Source: Darksidea phi (lineage: Eukaryota > Ascomycota > Dothideomycetes > Pleosporales > Lentitheciaceae). Taken from it: 64,000 nucleotides of DNA. The stretch spans positions 1 through 64,000 of the forward strand of contig JASJFT010000034.1 in assembly GCA_030770425.1 (NCBI GenBank), read 5' to 3'. The position numbers and the translations under genes are program-made. This document shows positions 33,972 through 46,320 of this stretch, one piece after another. Numbering within the stretch: the stretch's first letter is position 1; every line of letters starts with the position of its first letter. The notes beneath the pieces are model-generated. The model had not been told where the DNA came from. It ran no database searches and saw nothing but the letters and a program-made list of their open reading frames with translations.

Positions 33972-36900
33972 CTACCCAACAAGACTAACATCGCCAAACC
34001 CCACTCTACCCTTCCCCTTCTCCCTCGCACGGGCACCCTTCGCAAACCCACCCTGCTGCAACCTCCGCTCAAAACTAGTAATCCCGCCTACTCTCCCACC
34101 AGCGCCACCCAATCCACCTATGTCTCGAGAAATAGGGACGGGCGGTGCGCTCATGGCGCCTCTACCTCTATCCATTCCTAAGGTGCGCTTTTCTGGACTA
34201 CCAAAGCCTGCAGCGGGAAGAGGCAGCTCGGGGCGTTTGCTGCGTGCAATGGAACGTTTACTTGGTGTCTTCAAGTATCCAGGTTTCCCTGTTGTAGGAG
34301 GAGCGTATAGTGAGGTGTTGTTTTGAGAAGGAGGTGGATTGGGGGCTTGAGGCATAGGTGTACTAGTCCAGAACGCGTTTGGATCGTCGAATACCATGTC
34401 CTCCGGTATGGGCGGTGGACGGGGCCGAAGTGCAGACTGTGGCTGCGGATATGTCTGTGGGCGACGGATCGATGATAGCGGGAGACGAGTCGAAGATTGG
34501 GGCGGGGGTGGTGGATTCTGCGGTGATATAGAGAGCGAAAGATCGAGGTTGGAAAGGCCGAGGACGCCTTCGTCAAAGGCCGTCCACTCTTCGAGACGAC
34601 GTGTCTCGTCGCCCGCATCATCCATATCCTCATCTCTTTCATCGCCACCTTCATCATCATCGTCTCCATCACGTTTACGTGGTCTACCGGTCGGAGTCGG
34701 ACTGATTGGTCTTTGCGCCGCTCTCTCGGCTGTCTGTTCGAACCAAAACCTCACCATGCGCCTGACGTGTTTTTCAAAATTACGTTGATGGAGCGCGAGA
34801 GCAGTTTCCTCCTGCCTGTGTACATTCCACAGTCGCCAACCGAGCTTCTTGAGTGCAGACGTAGCGGCGATTTCAGTACTCTCTTGGCGGAAAGCAATGG
34901 CCTGCATACCCATGGCCTGGAAAGACTTTATGCGCTGAATCCAGGTGTTGAGGTGGCTGGTTCGCAGTCGGTCGTTGTAGCGTTGCGCGGCTTGCCGATC
35001 GTTGTCGCGGAGGGTGGAGGTGCGATCGTCCCAGCGGATGAGCAAGATCCTGCTGTCCTCGAGGGTTCGTGTGCGTATCATTTGGTAGGCCTGTTCTTCT
35101 TGCTCCTTGATATGGTTGGCCTTCTCTTTCCAGATGCCGAACACCCTCTTCACGAGATTCATCTTAACTGTCCGTCTCATATTTGTATACATCTCGCGCC
35201 TACGATTCCTCCTCGCATGTTGCGTAGCCTCATTCCATCTTTTCAGTGCATGTTTAGCCAAGACATAGAATTGAGCATCGCCAGCCCATCGATTTAACTG
35301 TTGGCAGTGCTCGTGCTTATCCAAAAGCTTCGCAAACACTCGTTGTTTGATTTTTTGCTCGTATTCTGCTGTGACGGCGAATTCTTCCGCTCGTCTCTCG
35401 GTCGTAGCGCTTTCAATATTGCGCAGGCATGAGCGTAAGAGTTGAGTGCGTTTGAATTGGGCGAAGTGTCGCTCGGCGCTGTCCAGTGTGTTACGGCGCT
35501 CGTTGGTTTTGGTTCTCCAGTTGTCAAAGTGATATTTCTTGAGGTACTGGTCGGAAACGCGCCGGAAGAGAGAGAGACGTGACGCCAGCGTCCATTTGTA
35601 CATCGTTTCGATAAGCACGCGATCGTCGATTCGCTCTTCGAGGGTTTTGACTCGAAGACGGTCATTCCACGCTGTCCAGGCATTGCGCAAGATGCGCATA
35701 TGGTCAACATTCCTTGCTTGACGAGAAAGCTGAGCACCCCGCTTCCAGGTTTGGAAGAGGGATCGAACCAGCCGAGATTCGACCTTGGTCTCGAATTGGG
35801 CGAGAAGCGGTGCAAACTGAGCCTGCTTCTGTAGCGAGAACAGAGCCGTCTTCAGCATTGCTTTCCGTCGGAAGTCGTCGGCCTGGGACTGAAGCGCTTG
35901 GGTCGAGACCGTTCTTCGCTTCCAAACATTTAACGTTCTCCTTGCGACCTCTCGATCTCTTCGGTCCATTGCCCAACTCTCGCGATCCCTCAAAATCGTC
36001 ACAATCTCGTGCCACTTTTCAAACGTACTTCTTTTCAACCGAACATTGTGCCAGGCGGGCGCCGCGATATGGCAAAACTTGAAAAACCAATCTTTGTAGT
36101 ACTTGCGCAGCACATTATCGTTGTATATATCTCTCGCTATTTCTTGTCGTGCGTGTAATTCTGCTGTGCGTCTGCGCCATTTCTCGAGAAATTTACCTAG
36201 CACAAAGTGCTGAGTCTTGAGCTCATTAACGACAGTGATTTCACGCCAGCCGTTGAAGAGCTTTGTGCGGAGGATGTGTCGTCGCGCAACGGACGTTCGC
36301 TGGACCTCGTCTTCTGCGCTCCGTGCCCAATGAGTAAAGGCTTTTGTGAGGAGGAAGAGGTTTCGTGCTTTCTCTGCGCGTCTTTCTAGTCGTCCAAAGA
36401 AGCGCTCCGTCTCTTCATTGTTGCGCCTGTTCTGTGCCTCCACCTTCAAGTCCCCCAGAGACCCCTTCATAAGAATCCTGCGATCGAAAGCAAGAGCCAG
36501 GCGATTCATCTCCTCATCTCGTTCGTTGCGCTCTCTTAGGCGATCTCGCCATCTTTGTAGACAGCCTCTTGCTAACGAATGCAGGCGCTGCTGCTCAAAA
36601 GTCTCAGCATCGTCCATCAAGCGGGTGTCCGATGGTCGAAACGGTTCTGGCATATATGACTGCAACTGCACCTGCTCGCGACGTGATTCTGGGATCGGCG
36701 CATTCACGCCCGGTATCTGAACGTTTGAAAGATTGATCTCGTCCGTTATGTTCGCCGTTGGTGCCGTATGCTCGCTATCGTCCGCATCATAGTCTCCAAG
36801 CTGAGAGGTCGCCGTAGGTTCGTCGCGCCGTATTCGAAGACTACCATGACTAGAGACAGATCCCCTTGGGCGGGAGCTAGGCCTATACTGCTCGGACGCC

Positions 36901-37594
36901 ACTCGTCGATCTGCGTAGCCGTTCCTCTTGGGACGAAGGGGAAGTTGAGCCAGCGCATAGGAATGCGCCTCTGTATCCGATTGCGACCGTCGCTTCATCC
37001 GCCGATCGGCGTCCCCATTCAGCAGCGCACCAAGCGACCCTCGTCTTTCGTGCAACGGCACGTCCTGCGCAGCATCCGTGGTCCCTGGAATCTTGTCCGC
37101 ACTCCCGTCGAAGAACGAGTCGAAACTTCCACTTCTCTCCCGGCCACCACCGACCGCCTCCGCCCTTGCAGCTCTTGTCGCATCGCCCAAGTCTGTGGTT
37201 ACCTCAACACCCTCTCCGTCTTCATTGATATCAACATTGATCTTTAGCTCCCCCAAAACTCTCCGGAACCTCTGCTCTAAGCCCTCATCCGCACCCCCGT
37301 CCCTCTGCATGCGGTGCAAAAACTTATGCAATACGCTATCATCCTCAGGCCCCATTCCTTGTTCACTCAGGACTTCTTCGTAGGCGGTGAAAAGCGCACG
37401 GCGGGAGGAGGCATCGGGCGAGGTTTGCGCGCGACGCACAATATCGTACAGTAACACAATTGCTATAACCACAGTCCTAGTCAGCACGCATGCCACCACA
37501 CAGTCTTCGCATGGAAGATCCCACCTTGGTCGTTCAAGTCATTAGTCGTAAGATCCGGCGTCTCATTATACTCCGGGTTCATGGGGGGTAGCAT
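33972..37594 (-). CDS. SFI1: Sfi1 spindle pole body protein
   Basis: Joined as complement(33972..37462, 37525..37594), intron 62 bp, 1186 residues. Sfi1 is a long helical rod that binds centrin and doubles to start spindle pole body duplication. The central 600 residues are built of repeats about 23-35 residues apart with Leu/Phe and a Trp (KAFTHWARSAE, KLFNGWREI, KFLEKWRRR, TLNVWKRR, SLFQTWKRG, RNAWTAWNDR), the centrin-binding pattern. The N-terminal part (AIVLLYDIVRRAQ) matches the family start. The acidic and Pro-rich C-terminus (PPPPPQSS, PRPPPIPED) is low-complexity. A stop lies eight codons above the ATG at 37594, fixing the start. Confidence 0.9.
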
Positions 37595-38494
37595 TCGCAG
37601 CGTTCGTAACAACGACCTCTAGAGCTCTTTCGTCTGCGGCGCGTAGACGACAACATGAGCGTCGCGCGTGGAAAGTAAAAAGCAGCGGTGTGGAACTGTC
37701 TACGAGACAGTTGAGAGAGACGTCGCGCGCACGATTAAGCATTACTGGCGGTAAGAAGAAAGAAAGGAAGTGAAAATGAGACTCATGTGCGGTGAATGTG
37801 AACGCGCTTTGTTGTCGATGCGGGTGGTTGGTCGCTGGTTGACGAAACCGCGATTGCCAAGAGTGTCTGTGCGCAAAATACCAGCGAGGCGCGAGGCGTG
37901 TTGACCTCATTAAATATCCACGAACTTTTGATATTTTATCCAAAATGCCAGCACGCACACGTCCAATCGACAAGCTCGCAACAGCAGCCGCAAAATGCTC
38001 AAAGGAGGTTTGTTAATGCGTCCGGATGGAGAAGAGACGAGATTAACGTGCGAAGGGCGCTACATACGGCAAATGCATAGTAGCCGACTACAACAACGTG
38101 CATAAAGACAAGTGCGTCACTGAGTTCCTAAAGTTGAAAGAATGCTACTTAGTATGCCAAACCAAGTTCTACTAAACTGACACCGAGGTGCTGATATGCG
38201 AGCTAGGCGGCGTACAAGAAACGATGATGAAATCGTAGTGACGAGTCCGAACAGTCGCATCAACATTTTAGAGCCAGTCCACACTGCATCGGGAGGCGTT
38301 CAATTGTACATCAGCCAAGGCATCGACCGTCATTTCAGCATCCAGCTACCGAACGAACACAAATTATGACCTTTCTACTTTTGCAATAGCGGAACATTCC
38401 CATCATCCTGATAGTCACAGCACGTCGAGCGCGGCGAATGCTAGATCGAAGTCTTGAACACATGCTTTTCACATACGACTTCTGTAAGCCGCAC
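37595..38494. other. Intergenic between SFI1 start and ILS1 end
   Basis: Both neighbours are on the minus strand. Short frames on both strands have no domain. Nothing recognised. Confidence 0.6.
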
Positions 38495-41400
38495 CTATAG
38501 CTTGATCAACCGCAACAAGAAAGTAGCCTTGTGCAGCTCCTGCTCCTCCTGCATGATGACTGTCTCATTATTCTCCTCTGGAATCTTACCTTCGACCTCC
38601 GTGATGATGTGCTTGTCAACATTCCTCCGTAGCGCCTTTTCGAACAACGGGCCCTGATTCTCAAATGCCGCCTCAATACCCACATTCTCGGGATCTGATA
38701 GCACACGATACTCCATACCCACATCATCGGTTGCAACCAAGCCAGCCTTCTTGCGCAAGTCTTGCACACGTCGAATGATCTCACGCGCAAGACCTTCCTG
38801 CTCAAGCTCAGGGTAGCTAGTGACGTCGAGAATGATGAGGACATCATTGTCCGTATTGAACTCTTGGTCTTTGCTGCTCTCGCCTTTGGCCAGACCCCTC
38901 TGGACCATCAGATCCTCCTTTTCTACCCGAATGCCATCCACCAACATTTCGCCATCCTTGATGAAGTCTTTGATCTGCTGGCTCGTCAGGCTCGGAAGCG
39001 CTTTCTTGACCTTGACAGCATCTTTCTTGAGCTTCTTGCCCAGTACCGAGAAGTCTGCCGAAGCCGAGTACTGCACGTTGTACTTCTCCTCCTCGCTTGA
39101 CAAGATCAAGTCTCGAACATTAAGCTCCTCGGCAATATAGGTCTCTAGTGACTTGATGTCATCCAAGTACTCTTGCTCCGGGTGGATGACGATCAGCGTC
39201 TTCAGCGGAATCTTCAAACCCTTGTTTGCACGGTCTCGGCAGATGCGGCCAAGCTCGATAACGGACTGCATGCGCTTGACCTGGCGTTCCACCACTTCGT
39301 CAAACAGCTCCTCGCGGATTTCGGGGAAAGACAGGAAGTGTACGCTGCGGTCGTCTTCGGCATGGAGGCCCTTCGGGATGTGCGGGAGCAGGCGGAGGTA
39401 GATATTATCGGTGATGAATGGGGTGAAGGGGGCAAGACCGCGGCAGAGAGTATAGAGAACTTCGAATAGTGTGTTGAGGGCGTGCTTGGTGTCATCCAAT
39501 CCGTATTCGCCCTTTAATCGTCGGCGGTTGAATCGGATATACCAGTTGGTCGTGTTATCAATGAGCTGCAACAATTAGTAAATGCCGCATAGCATGTCTG
39601 TTTCGGGCTCACCTGAAGTAATCGGGGAACAACGGTGTATAGCCGGTATGCCGCCATCTCTTCGTTCACGAACTTAAGCAGCGACTGGCATGAAGCCAGG
39701 ATCCACCTGTCAAATACATTGGTATTTGCCTTTTCTGCTGAAGGATCGAAGACGAAATGCAGATCAGCGACCTTCTTTAGTAGCGCTACCTGCTGCTCGA
39801 AGAATTGGTAGCTGTTCCAGAGAGGCAACAGCACTTTTGATACGATCTCCTTCACGCCAGCTTCTTTGAAGCGCAGTGTTTCGGCGCGTACAACGGGTGA
39901 GTTGATGAGGTACAATCGAAGAGCGTCAGAGCCATAGCTGTCCATGATGATCTGTGGGTCTGGATAATTCTTCAGTCGCTTCGACATCTTTTTTCCGTCT
40001 TCTGCCAGTACTATGCCATTTACCACACAATTTTTGAAGGGCAGTTTGCCAAAGAGGAGCGTTCCTAGGACAGTCAAGGTGTAGAACCAGCCGCGGGTCT
40101 GATCCAAGCCTTCAGCGATGAAATCACCTGGAAATGACTTCTCGAACTGTTCGACGTTTTCGAAGGGGTAATGAGCGCTACAGTAAGGCATAGAGCCGGA
40201 TTCGAACCAACAATCAAACACCTCCGGACTTCTCCGAAGGACACCCTTGCCCTCTTTGCTGGGAATAGTGATGTCGTCGATCTTGTCGCGGTGGATGTCC
40301 GTGATATCGCCTTCATATCCGCTCAGCGTCTTTAGCTCCTCGATGCTGCTGACACACACAATCTCCTTCATATCGTCGCTAACCCATAGAGGAAGTGGTG
40401 TGCCCCAGAAACGATTCCGCGAAACGTTCCAATCCGGAGAGTTCTGTATCCAGTTTGCAAAGCGTTTTTCCTTGACGAAAGAAGGAACCCAATGCGAACC
40501 TTCGATGTTTTTTAGCATCAATGGGATGCTGTCTTGTATGCGGATAAACCAAGACGGAACCGTGCGGTAGATCAATGGAGTATCGGATCGCCAGCAGAAT
40601 GGGTAGCTATGGGTAATCTGAGAGTCTACAACTAGTCGCCCTGTGCCCTTGAGGTGCTTGATGATGTTTTTGTCCGCTTTTTTGACGTGTTGACCTTCGA
40701 AATCGCGGACAACCGAGGTGAAGCAGCCGGCGTCGTCGACCGGATTAGGCGGAGGACGGGTATCATCAATGATGCCATGTTCCAGGGCAACCTTGTAATC
40801 TTCCTCACCATATGCGGGAGCTTGATGGACAATACCCACACCACTGTCTGCCGTGACATAGGTCGCATTGACGACCTTGAACCCGTAGTCCTTGAACTCA
40901 TCGTAGAGGTAGTCAAACAGAGGCTCGTATTTCCAGCCAAGCATGTCCTTCCCCTTCAACTTCTGCACTATTTTGAATTTTGCCTTCTTTGGATCCTTAT
41001 AGAGTGTACGCAGCAGTGCCTCGAGAAGAACGTAGTGCTTCCCGGAAGCTTCGTCGAGAATCTTGATGTATTCGAAGTCTGGATGCGCGGCGAGTGCTAC
41101 ATTTGAAGGAAGCGTCCACGGCGTAGTCGTCCAGGCCAACAAGTGCGTTGTGGAATCGTCGATGAGCGGGAACGACACCACCACGGCTGGATCCTGTACG
41201 TCCTTGTAGTTCTGCGAAGCCTCAAAATTGCTAAGCGGTGTTGCCAAAGCTGTACTGTATGGCATAACCTTGAACCCACGATATACAACGCCCTTGTCGA
41301 ACAGCTGCTTGAACACCCACCATTCAGTCTCCATAAAACTGGTGTCCATGGTTTTGTAGTCGTTGTCGAAGTCGATCCAGCGGCCTAGTCTATCGATGGT

Positions 41401-41974
41401 TTGCCTCCACTCGGTTGCATACCTCATGACAATAGCCCGACATTTTTCGTTGTATTTGGCGATACCAATCTCGCGCACAGCATCCCGGCCAGACATGCCC
41501 ATCTCCTTGTCGATCTCATATTCAATAGGTACTCCGTGTGTGTCCCAGCCAAACCGCCGCTCAACATATCGACCCTTCATGGACCAATATCGAGGTATGA
41601 TGTCTTTGATCGTGGAGGCGAGAAGATGGCCGTAATGCGGCATACCGGTGGCAAAGGGCGGTCCATCTGCTGTTGTTAAACCAAAACATTGGCAGCGGTA
41701 GGCGCATACGTACCATAAAAGGTGTATGGCTGTTTTCCTTTTGACTGGCAGGTCATGTCAGTACATGCCTATGAGCAATAATGAAGAGCTTCCTGAGAAA
41801 CGTTTGTAGTTGCGGCCTCGAATTCATATTGACAGCTGCGCACATGGCTCCGAAACTACAAACAATTTGTGGCGGAAAAGATGAACGTACCAGTTCTACC
41901 TGCCTCAAGAAGGCGTCAATCTCCTTCCAGCGAGCAAGGATGCGCTCCTCCTCTTTGGGGAAGTCGATAGACAT
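38495..41974 (-). CDS. ILS1: Isoleucyl-tRNA synthetase, cytoplasmic
   Basis: Charges tRNA-Ile. Joined as complement(38495..39565, 39613..41666, 41714..41744, 41891..41974), 1079 residues, the usual eukaryotic length. The HIGH-type motif is PHYGH (48-52), split from the start by a 31-nt exon coding SKGKQPYTFY. KMSKR lies at about 598-602, and class Ia text such as FATGMPHYGH, DCWFESGSMPY and GWFYTLTVLG is intact; the editing insertion lies between the signature motifs. No mitochondrial presequence is present. Introns are 146, 47 and 47 bp, all with GT and AG ends. Shares a 480-bp divergent promoter with the hemerythrin-like gene. Confidence 0.96.
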
Positions 41975-42457
41975 GGTTGATGGTGTCGTGTGTCTGTCTT
42001 GCGGAACCTCTAGCAATGTTTTTCCGGTGTTGACTCTTCGATGGCGGGGCAGACCCGAGGGGCGACTGAGTCAGCTATCGATAAGGCCGAAACCCCGGGC
42101 GCGTTTCTCACGACTCTACGAAATCCGGAGTATCATCGGATTTTATCAATGAACCTCAAATACTTGCTGCTTGTCTTCAAATAACACAGCCTTCTTCTTC
42201 GAGATGGCGACTGTGCCGGAATACCGACGTTTGCTGACCATGCCAACTTCCAAAGGAAGTTCTAAGCGACAAATTGAACCGTGATCTCAATATACTAGAT
42301 GCAATCCTGACCTTACGCGATAGGAGACCGACATAATGTGCTTATTGTTGTGGATGGGAAGGGAGGTTGGAACAATCTTGTGGGTTATAACGGAAGTATT
42401 CTCTAGGCAAAGTTCCCCCCCCCCCCGCCTCCTCAGGTGCTGTATCTGCGAGCCGAT
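41975..42457. promoter_or_regulatory. Divergent promoter region, ILS1 / hemerythrin-like
   Basis: A 480-bp gap between the two start codons. A C-run (about 42414-42427) lies near the right end. No TATA box is evident. Confidence 0.5.
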
Positions 42458-43347
42458 ATGCCACCTTCAATTACGCGCTGGGTTGACGGCCCATTGTCGC
42501 TGATCGAAATTCTTTCTGCATCGAAGGACACAGTGCGTGTTTCATCCTTGTGTGCTATGCTCTTCTAATGGGCCGTTAGAGCAATCATCCCGCGCACTAT
42601 ATTGCAAATGAGATGGCTTTCACGCACAACGCCATGTTGCGTAGTCTCAATGCCATCTACATTCAAGTTCCGCATATCCCCTCTGAGGATGTCTAAGACT
42701 TCAAATTTTTCATGGCCTCATGGGCCTCATGGTTCCTCCATCATCACACAATCGAAGAATCCGAAATTTTCCCTGCTTTTGAATCCATTCCTGGGGTCAC
42801 ACCCGGTTCGCTCCAGCACAATGTTGGACAGCATCACGAATTTGCAGACGGCCTGTCTATATTGCACAAGTATGCAAATGGGACCCCGCCGGCCAGCTAC
42901 CCGGGCGTTCATGTGCAGGCTTTGATAGACGACTTTGCAAAGACCTTGCGACAACATCTCACGGACGAAATTGACAAGTTGTGGGCAATGGATTCAGTCG
43001 CCCCGGGCACTGAGTACAGCGAAAAGCTTTTGAGTATTTATGAGCACTGCGAGAAGGAGGCTGGACAGCAAGAGAAATCTGTAGTGCCTCTAATGGTGCT
43101 GGGCCTTTGCGATAAGACTTTTGAAGAAGGCAATGATTGGCCGATGGGGTCTGCCTATCTCGTGTACTACCTCTTTGGAAGGAAGCATCGCCGCGCATGG
43201 AGGTTTCTCCCGTGCGACACCTGGAGAAACCCGAGACCGCTGCAATTCATAGGGCCACGAACCCAATTGACACATAACGTGCTCCCGGATATCTGTAGAA
43301 GACGCAGGTTTTGTTGTCTGACCTGTTTGTCTTGCTTGCAGGGGTGA
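42458..43347 (+). pseudogene. Hemerythrin-like domain gene with premature stop
   Basis: Joined as 42458..42532, 42580..43347. The protein starts MPPSITRWVDGPLSLIEIL and continues HPAHYIANEMAFTHNAM, then HHHTIEESEIFPAFESI and QHHEFADGLS, with the His/Glu spacing of an HHE iron-binding bundle. An in-frame TAA at 42694-42696 interrupts it after IPSEDV, before DFKFFMASWASWFL. No short intron could remove the stop. Past the stop the frame stays open for 217 codons (ending at 43347), so the damage is recent or a single error. An internal ATG at 42712 could give a shortened protein missing the first helix and its ligands. Confidence 0.7.
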
Positions 43348-43553
43348 TTGAACAACTCCAGAATAGGATTATGGGCCTGCGCGTTCTTACTTATACAGGT
43401 CCAGTGCCCCCATAACGCCGATGCTGCTCATCCCCGACTAGCCTACCTACATTTGAACAGAGTCACCCCTTCCACTAGTGCTTCTCTCCATACCTGTATT
43501 CGATTTCTTCACTTGCTTGAGCAATGTGTAATTCGCCGTTAAAATTCTTAGTT

Positions 43554-44427
43554 ATGCGTCTCTCATTCGCGCTCCCGTTCGGATTTTGCCTTGCGGACAT
43601 CTCTACCATTCAGCTCGGCATTGGGATCCCCACCGATATCTCTTTACCAACAAAAGTTGCGGTGGAGACGCCCTTGGAAGCGATCCTACACGCACACATA
43701 CACTACGTGGATACATGCTATTGCCACGCTTTTCGCGTTCTTCTGACATCTTCTTGCGAGAACAAACCGCACTACTTCTATGGCTCACCGGACTGTACGG
43801 CACGCGCAATTGTGTAGAAGCGTTACTAACGATTGTTCCACAGGTTATTTGACCCACGAACAGACGCTATGCGATGCATCCATTGACAACAATGGTGGCT
43901 CTGTGCACTATCGGAATACCACCTTCACTGTCACTATTCCTGCCACTGTCGGCCCATCCGGCAGCCATTATGTTCTTGTAGCGCGCACTCTGAGGACGGA
44001 CGGCTCTTACTACGGCCCAGATATCGAATCCGACGTGTTCGAGTTGATAGACGCGAATGGGACTTGGGCAGAATACCAGAACGAAGGGTATACGCGATGG
44101 GGCAGTGATGGGACGGCATGCAGTGGCCTTGCATGTGTCAAACAGTGCCCAGGCGCTTCATTTCCTTCGGCATATCGCCAGTGCGTCAATGCCTGTCCCA
44201 GCATTACCTACTACGGCGGGCAGCCTACTGCAGCGCTAACAACGCCCTCCCCGTGCTCCTTCAATAAGTCTTCTAGTGCGACGAATACGGCAGAACGGTC
44301 TGGGCCCGTCCCCGTTTCTACTACCACGAGATCATGGAGTGCAGCTGCGACTGCAAAAACTAGCGCAACCGCGACCCCTGGACTAGTGCAGCAGAACCGA
44401 GATATGGAAGCCGAACGACTCTGTTGA
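43554..44427 (+). CDS. Secreted Ser/Thr-rich protein, family unknown
   Basis: Proposed join 43554..43794, 43844..44427 (intron 49 bp, branch TTACTAAC, ends CACAG), 274 residues. A short signal peptide (LSFALPFGFCLA) leads the chain. The middle (CDASIDNNGGSVHYRNTTF, then IPATVGPSGSHYVLVARTL) reads like a beta-sandwich extracellular domain with N-glycosylation sites; the last 60 residues are Ser/Thr/Ala-rich. It resembles fungal Ser/Thr-rich GPI cell-surface proteins in layout only. Its frame ends with ERLC, but a hydrophobic stretch fit for a GPI signal lies in the next frame (about 44415-44460). The first exon junction is the weakest part. Confidence 0.55.
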
Positions 44428-45289
44428 TAAGCCTAGTATTGTTTGCAACAGTACTTGCCGTTGAACGAACTGTGGACTGTTCACTTGGCGAAACATGCAG
44501 TAACGTTTCTCTGCGGCAACGCTTCGACGCGGCGCGGACACGTCAACTGCTTCTGCGGTGAGAGAGTCAGCGCGGCGCATTATTAACAATCTCTCAAAAC
44601 AAAAGCGGAGCGCACTGTTTATATATCAAAATGGGTTATTTCCGGCCGTCCCCTCCCCAATTGAAAAATATTGCTTCCCGAAAGTCGTTTTGTAAGCCCT
44701 ATGCGAGGTATCAAATCTCGCACGCCGCGTAGCAGCTTGCGCTGATTCAGTTTCCCCAGTGGCTTTTAAGCCTGGCAAAGATGAAACATTATACACGCCA
44801 AGGAGGCGGCTAAAGCTTAGCATCCTGCGTAAGCCCGCCTTTGCTGAAACATGAGAGGCACCCCATCACTCAATGGCCCTCATGATGCGACCACCGATTG
44901 ATGTCCTTCTTGAGACACGCTTTTCGTCACCTTGGCAAAATCTATTGGTGCGCTAGGAAGTGCTTATTTGTGGCGGGGCCGTCGTCCACCCGCGACGGTT
45001 CTTGACGTGCCTACCAAAACGCCTAACTCGACTTGCCTAAGGACCATTCGCTGGTGGGTTTCTGGCAGGTTTCGGAATGGCTAGGCCGCGTATACTTCGA
45101 CGACGGTGCTACTAAACATATTGTATATAACCCCGCCGAACTTTGAGAAGCAGGTATCATCTCAATTACAGCTCCACAACACCATCTGCATCCTATTCTT
45201 TCACATCTTTTCTTCTTCTTTCGGCTGGACCGATTTCATTTCTAAAACCCATCCTTCATTCTCTGTCCATTCTTTCGAGCAGCTGCAAA
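44428..45289. other. Intergenic between two secreted-protein genes
   Basis: Includes the out-of-frame hydrophobic text just after 44427. The rest holds no coding frame on either strand; a TATA-like box is near 45124. Confidence 0.55.
45124..45130 (+). promoter_or_regulatory. TATA-like box
   Basis: TATATAA followed by CCCCGCC, 160 bp upstream of the ATG at 45290. A long CT-rich leader lies between them. Pattern match only. Confidence 0.4.
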
Positions 45290-46076
45290 ATGCGTTCCTT
45301 CAGCCTTTTCGTCACCCTCCTCTTTGCCTTCGTCGCAACTTCCTATGCTTTCCCTAACTTCCAACACCTCGAAGTTCGAAAAGGCCGCGGCAATGACACC
45401 TCCGAAGGGAATGGTACTATGGGCAACTCGATCAACCGTGCCTGCAGGAAAATGGCCAAACTGACCAAGCTCACCGAACTCGCAAACAACCAAACGAAAC
45501 TTGACGCTATGGTAGCCAAGGGCAAGCTCAACGAGAGCGAGGTTGCCGAAATCAAATCAAAGGCCGCCAACGCTACCACCGAGCTCCAGAGCATGCAGGC
45601 CAACACCACCCTCGTCGGAGAGTGCGCGGTCGTAGATGCCCACAAGAAGGATATCAAACAGTGTAAGCGGATGGCTAAGCTTACAAAACTTGCGGCTATG
45701 GCGAATAATCAAACGGCCATGGATGCGTTCGTGGCGGCGAAGGGGTTGAACGCCACGCAGGTCACTAAACTGCAGGAGAAGATTGCGAACGCGACGACCA
45801 AGCTGCAGGAGATGTCTGGTAATAGCACTCTTACGAATCTCTGTGCTCAGCAGCAGCAACAGAAGGGTGCTAGCGGTAGTAAGTGAATCATTGGGATGTT
45901 CACGGGGCTTGTCAGCTAACATATCTTCAGCGGATGCCTCTGACAGCAGCAGCAGCACTTCCGGTGGGGCGACTACTCCTAATCAATCCACGGGCGGTGC
46001 CGCTGGCGTTACCATCCAGGCTATGCCCTATATGTTCCTGCCCGCTCTCGCCGGCATCTTTGCCTTGCTCTTGTAG
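45290..46076 (+). CDS. GPI-anchored secreted protein with internal duplication
   Basis: Joined as 45290..45875, 45931..46076 (intron 55 bp, branch GCTAAC), 243 residues. Residues 1-20 are a signal peptide (cut after SYA). Two related helical repeats follow: C52-C112 (CRKMAKLTKLTELANNQTK...) and C125-C185 (CKRMAKLTKLAAMANNQTA...). Each begins and ends with Cys exactly 60 residues apart and carries several N-glycosylation sites (NNQT, NATT, NTT/NST). The tail is Ser/Gly-rich and ends in a hydrophobic segment (MFLPALAGIFALLL), a GPI signal. I do not recognise the family. Lies 122 bp from a pogo transposon. Cell-wall or effector-like role is inference. Confidence 0.8.
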
Positions 46077-46320
46077 ACGGGTTCGCGCGGGATGAGTCGC
46101 AGATGCCAAGCATATCGCGGAAAACCGGGGCGGTTGGCAGAAGGCTCACGCTAAGGGCTGGCCGTTCTGGGCAGCGTGTATGACTCGAAACAAGATTAAC
46201 ATGTTTTATAAGCGAGCGGCCAATATAAGCGAGCGGCCAACCTCATCAACTTTTCGCGTACAAAAAGCCACGTAGTTCAACAACGTACTAGAAATCTATC
46301 AATATAACAGCTATTCTGAA

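Noticed and set aside
34396..35297. Long plus-strand frames opposite SFI1
   Set aside because: Antisense to a well-supported gene with repeat structure; codon pattern is explained by SFI1.
40195..40215. tRNA B-box-like GGTTCGAATCC on the minus strand
   Set aside because: It lies inside the ILS1 coding exon and has no A box or acceptor-stem pairing around it.
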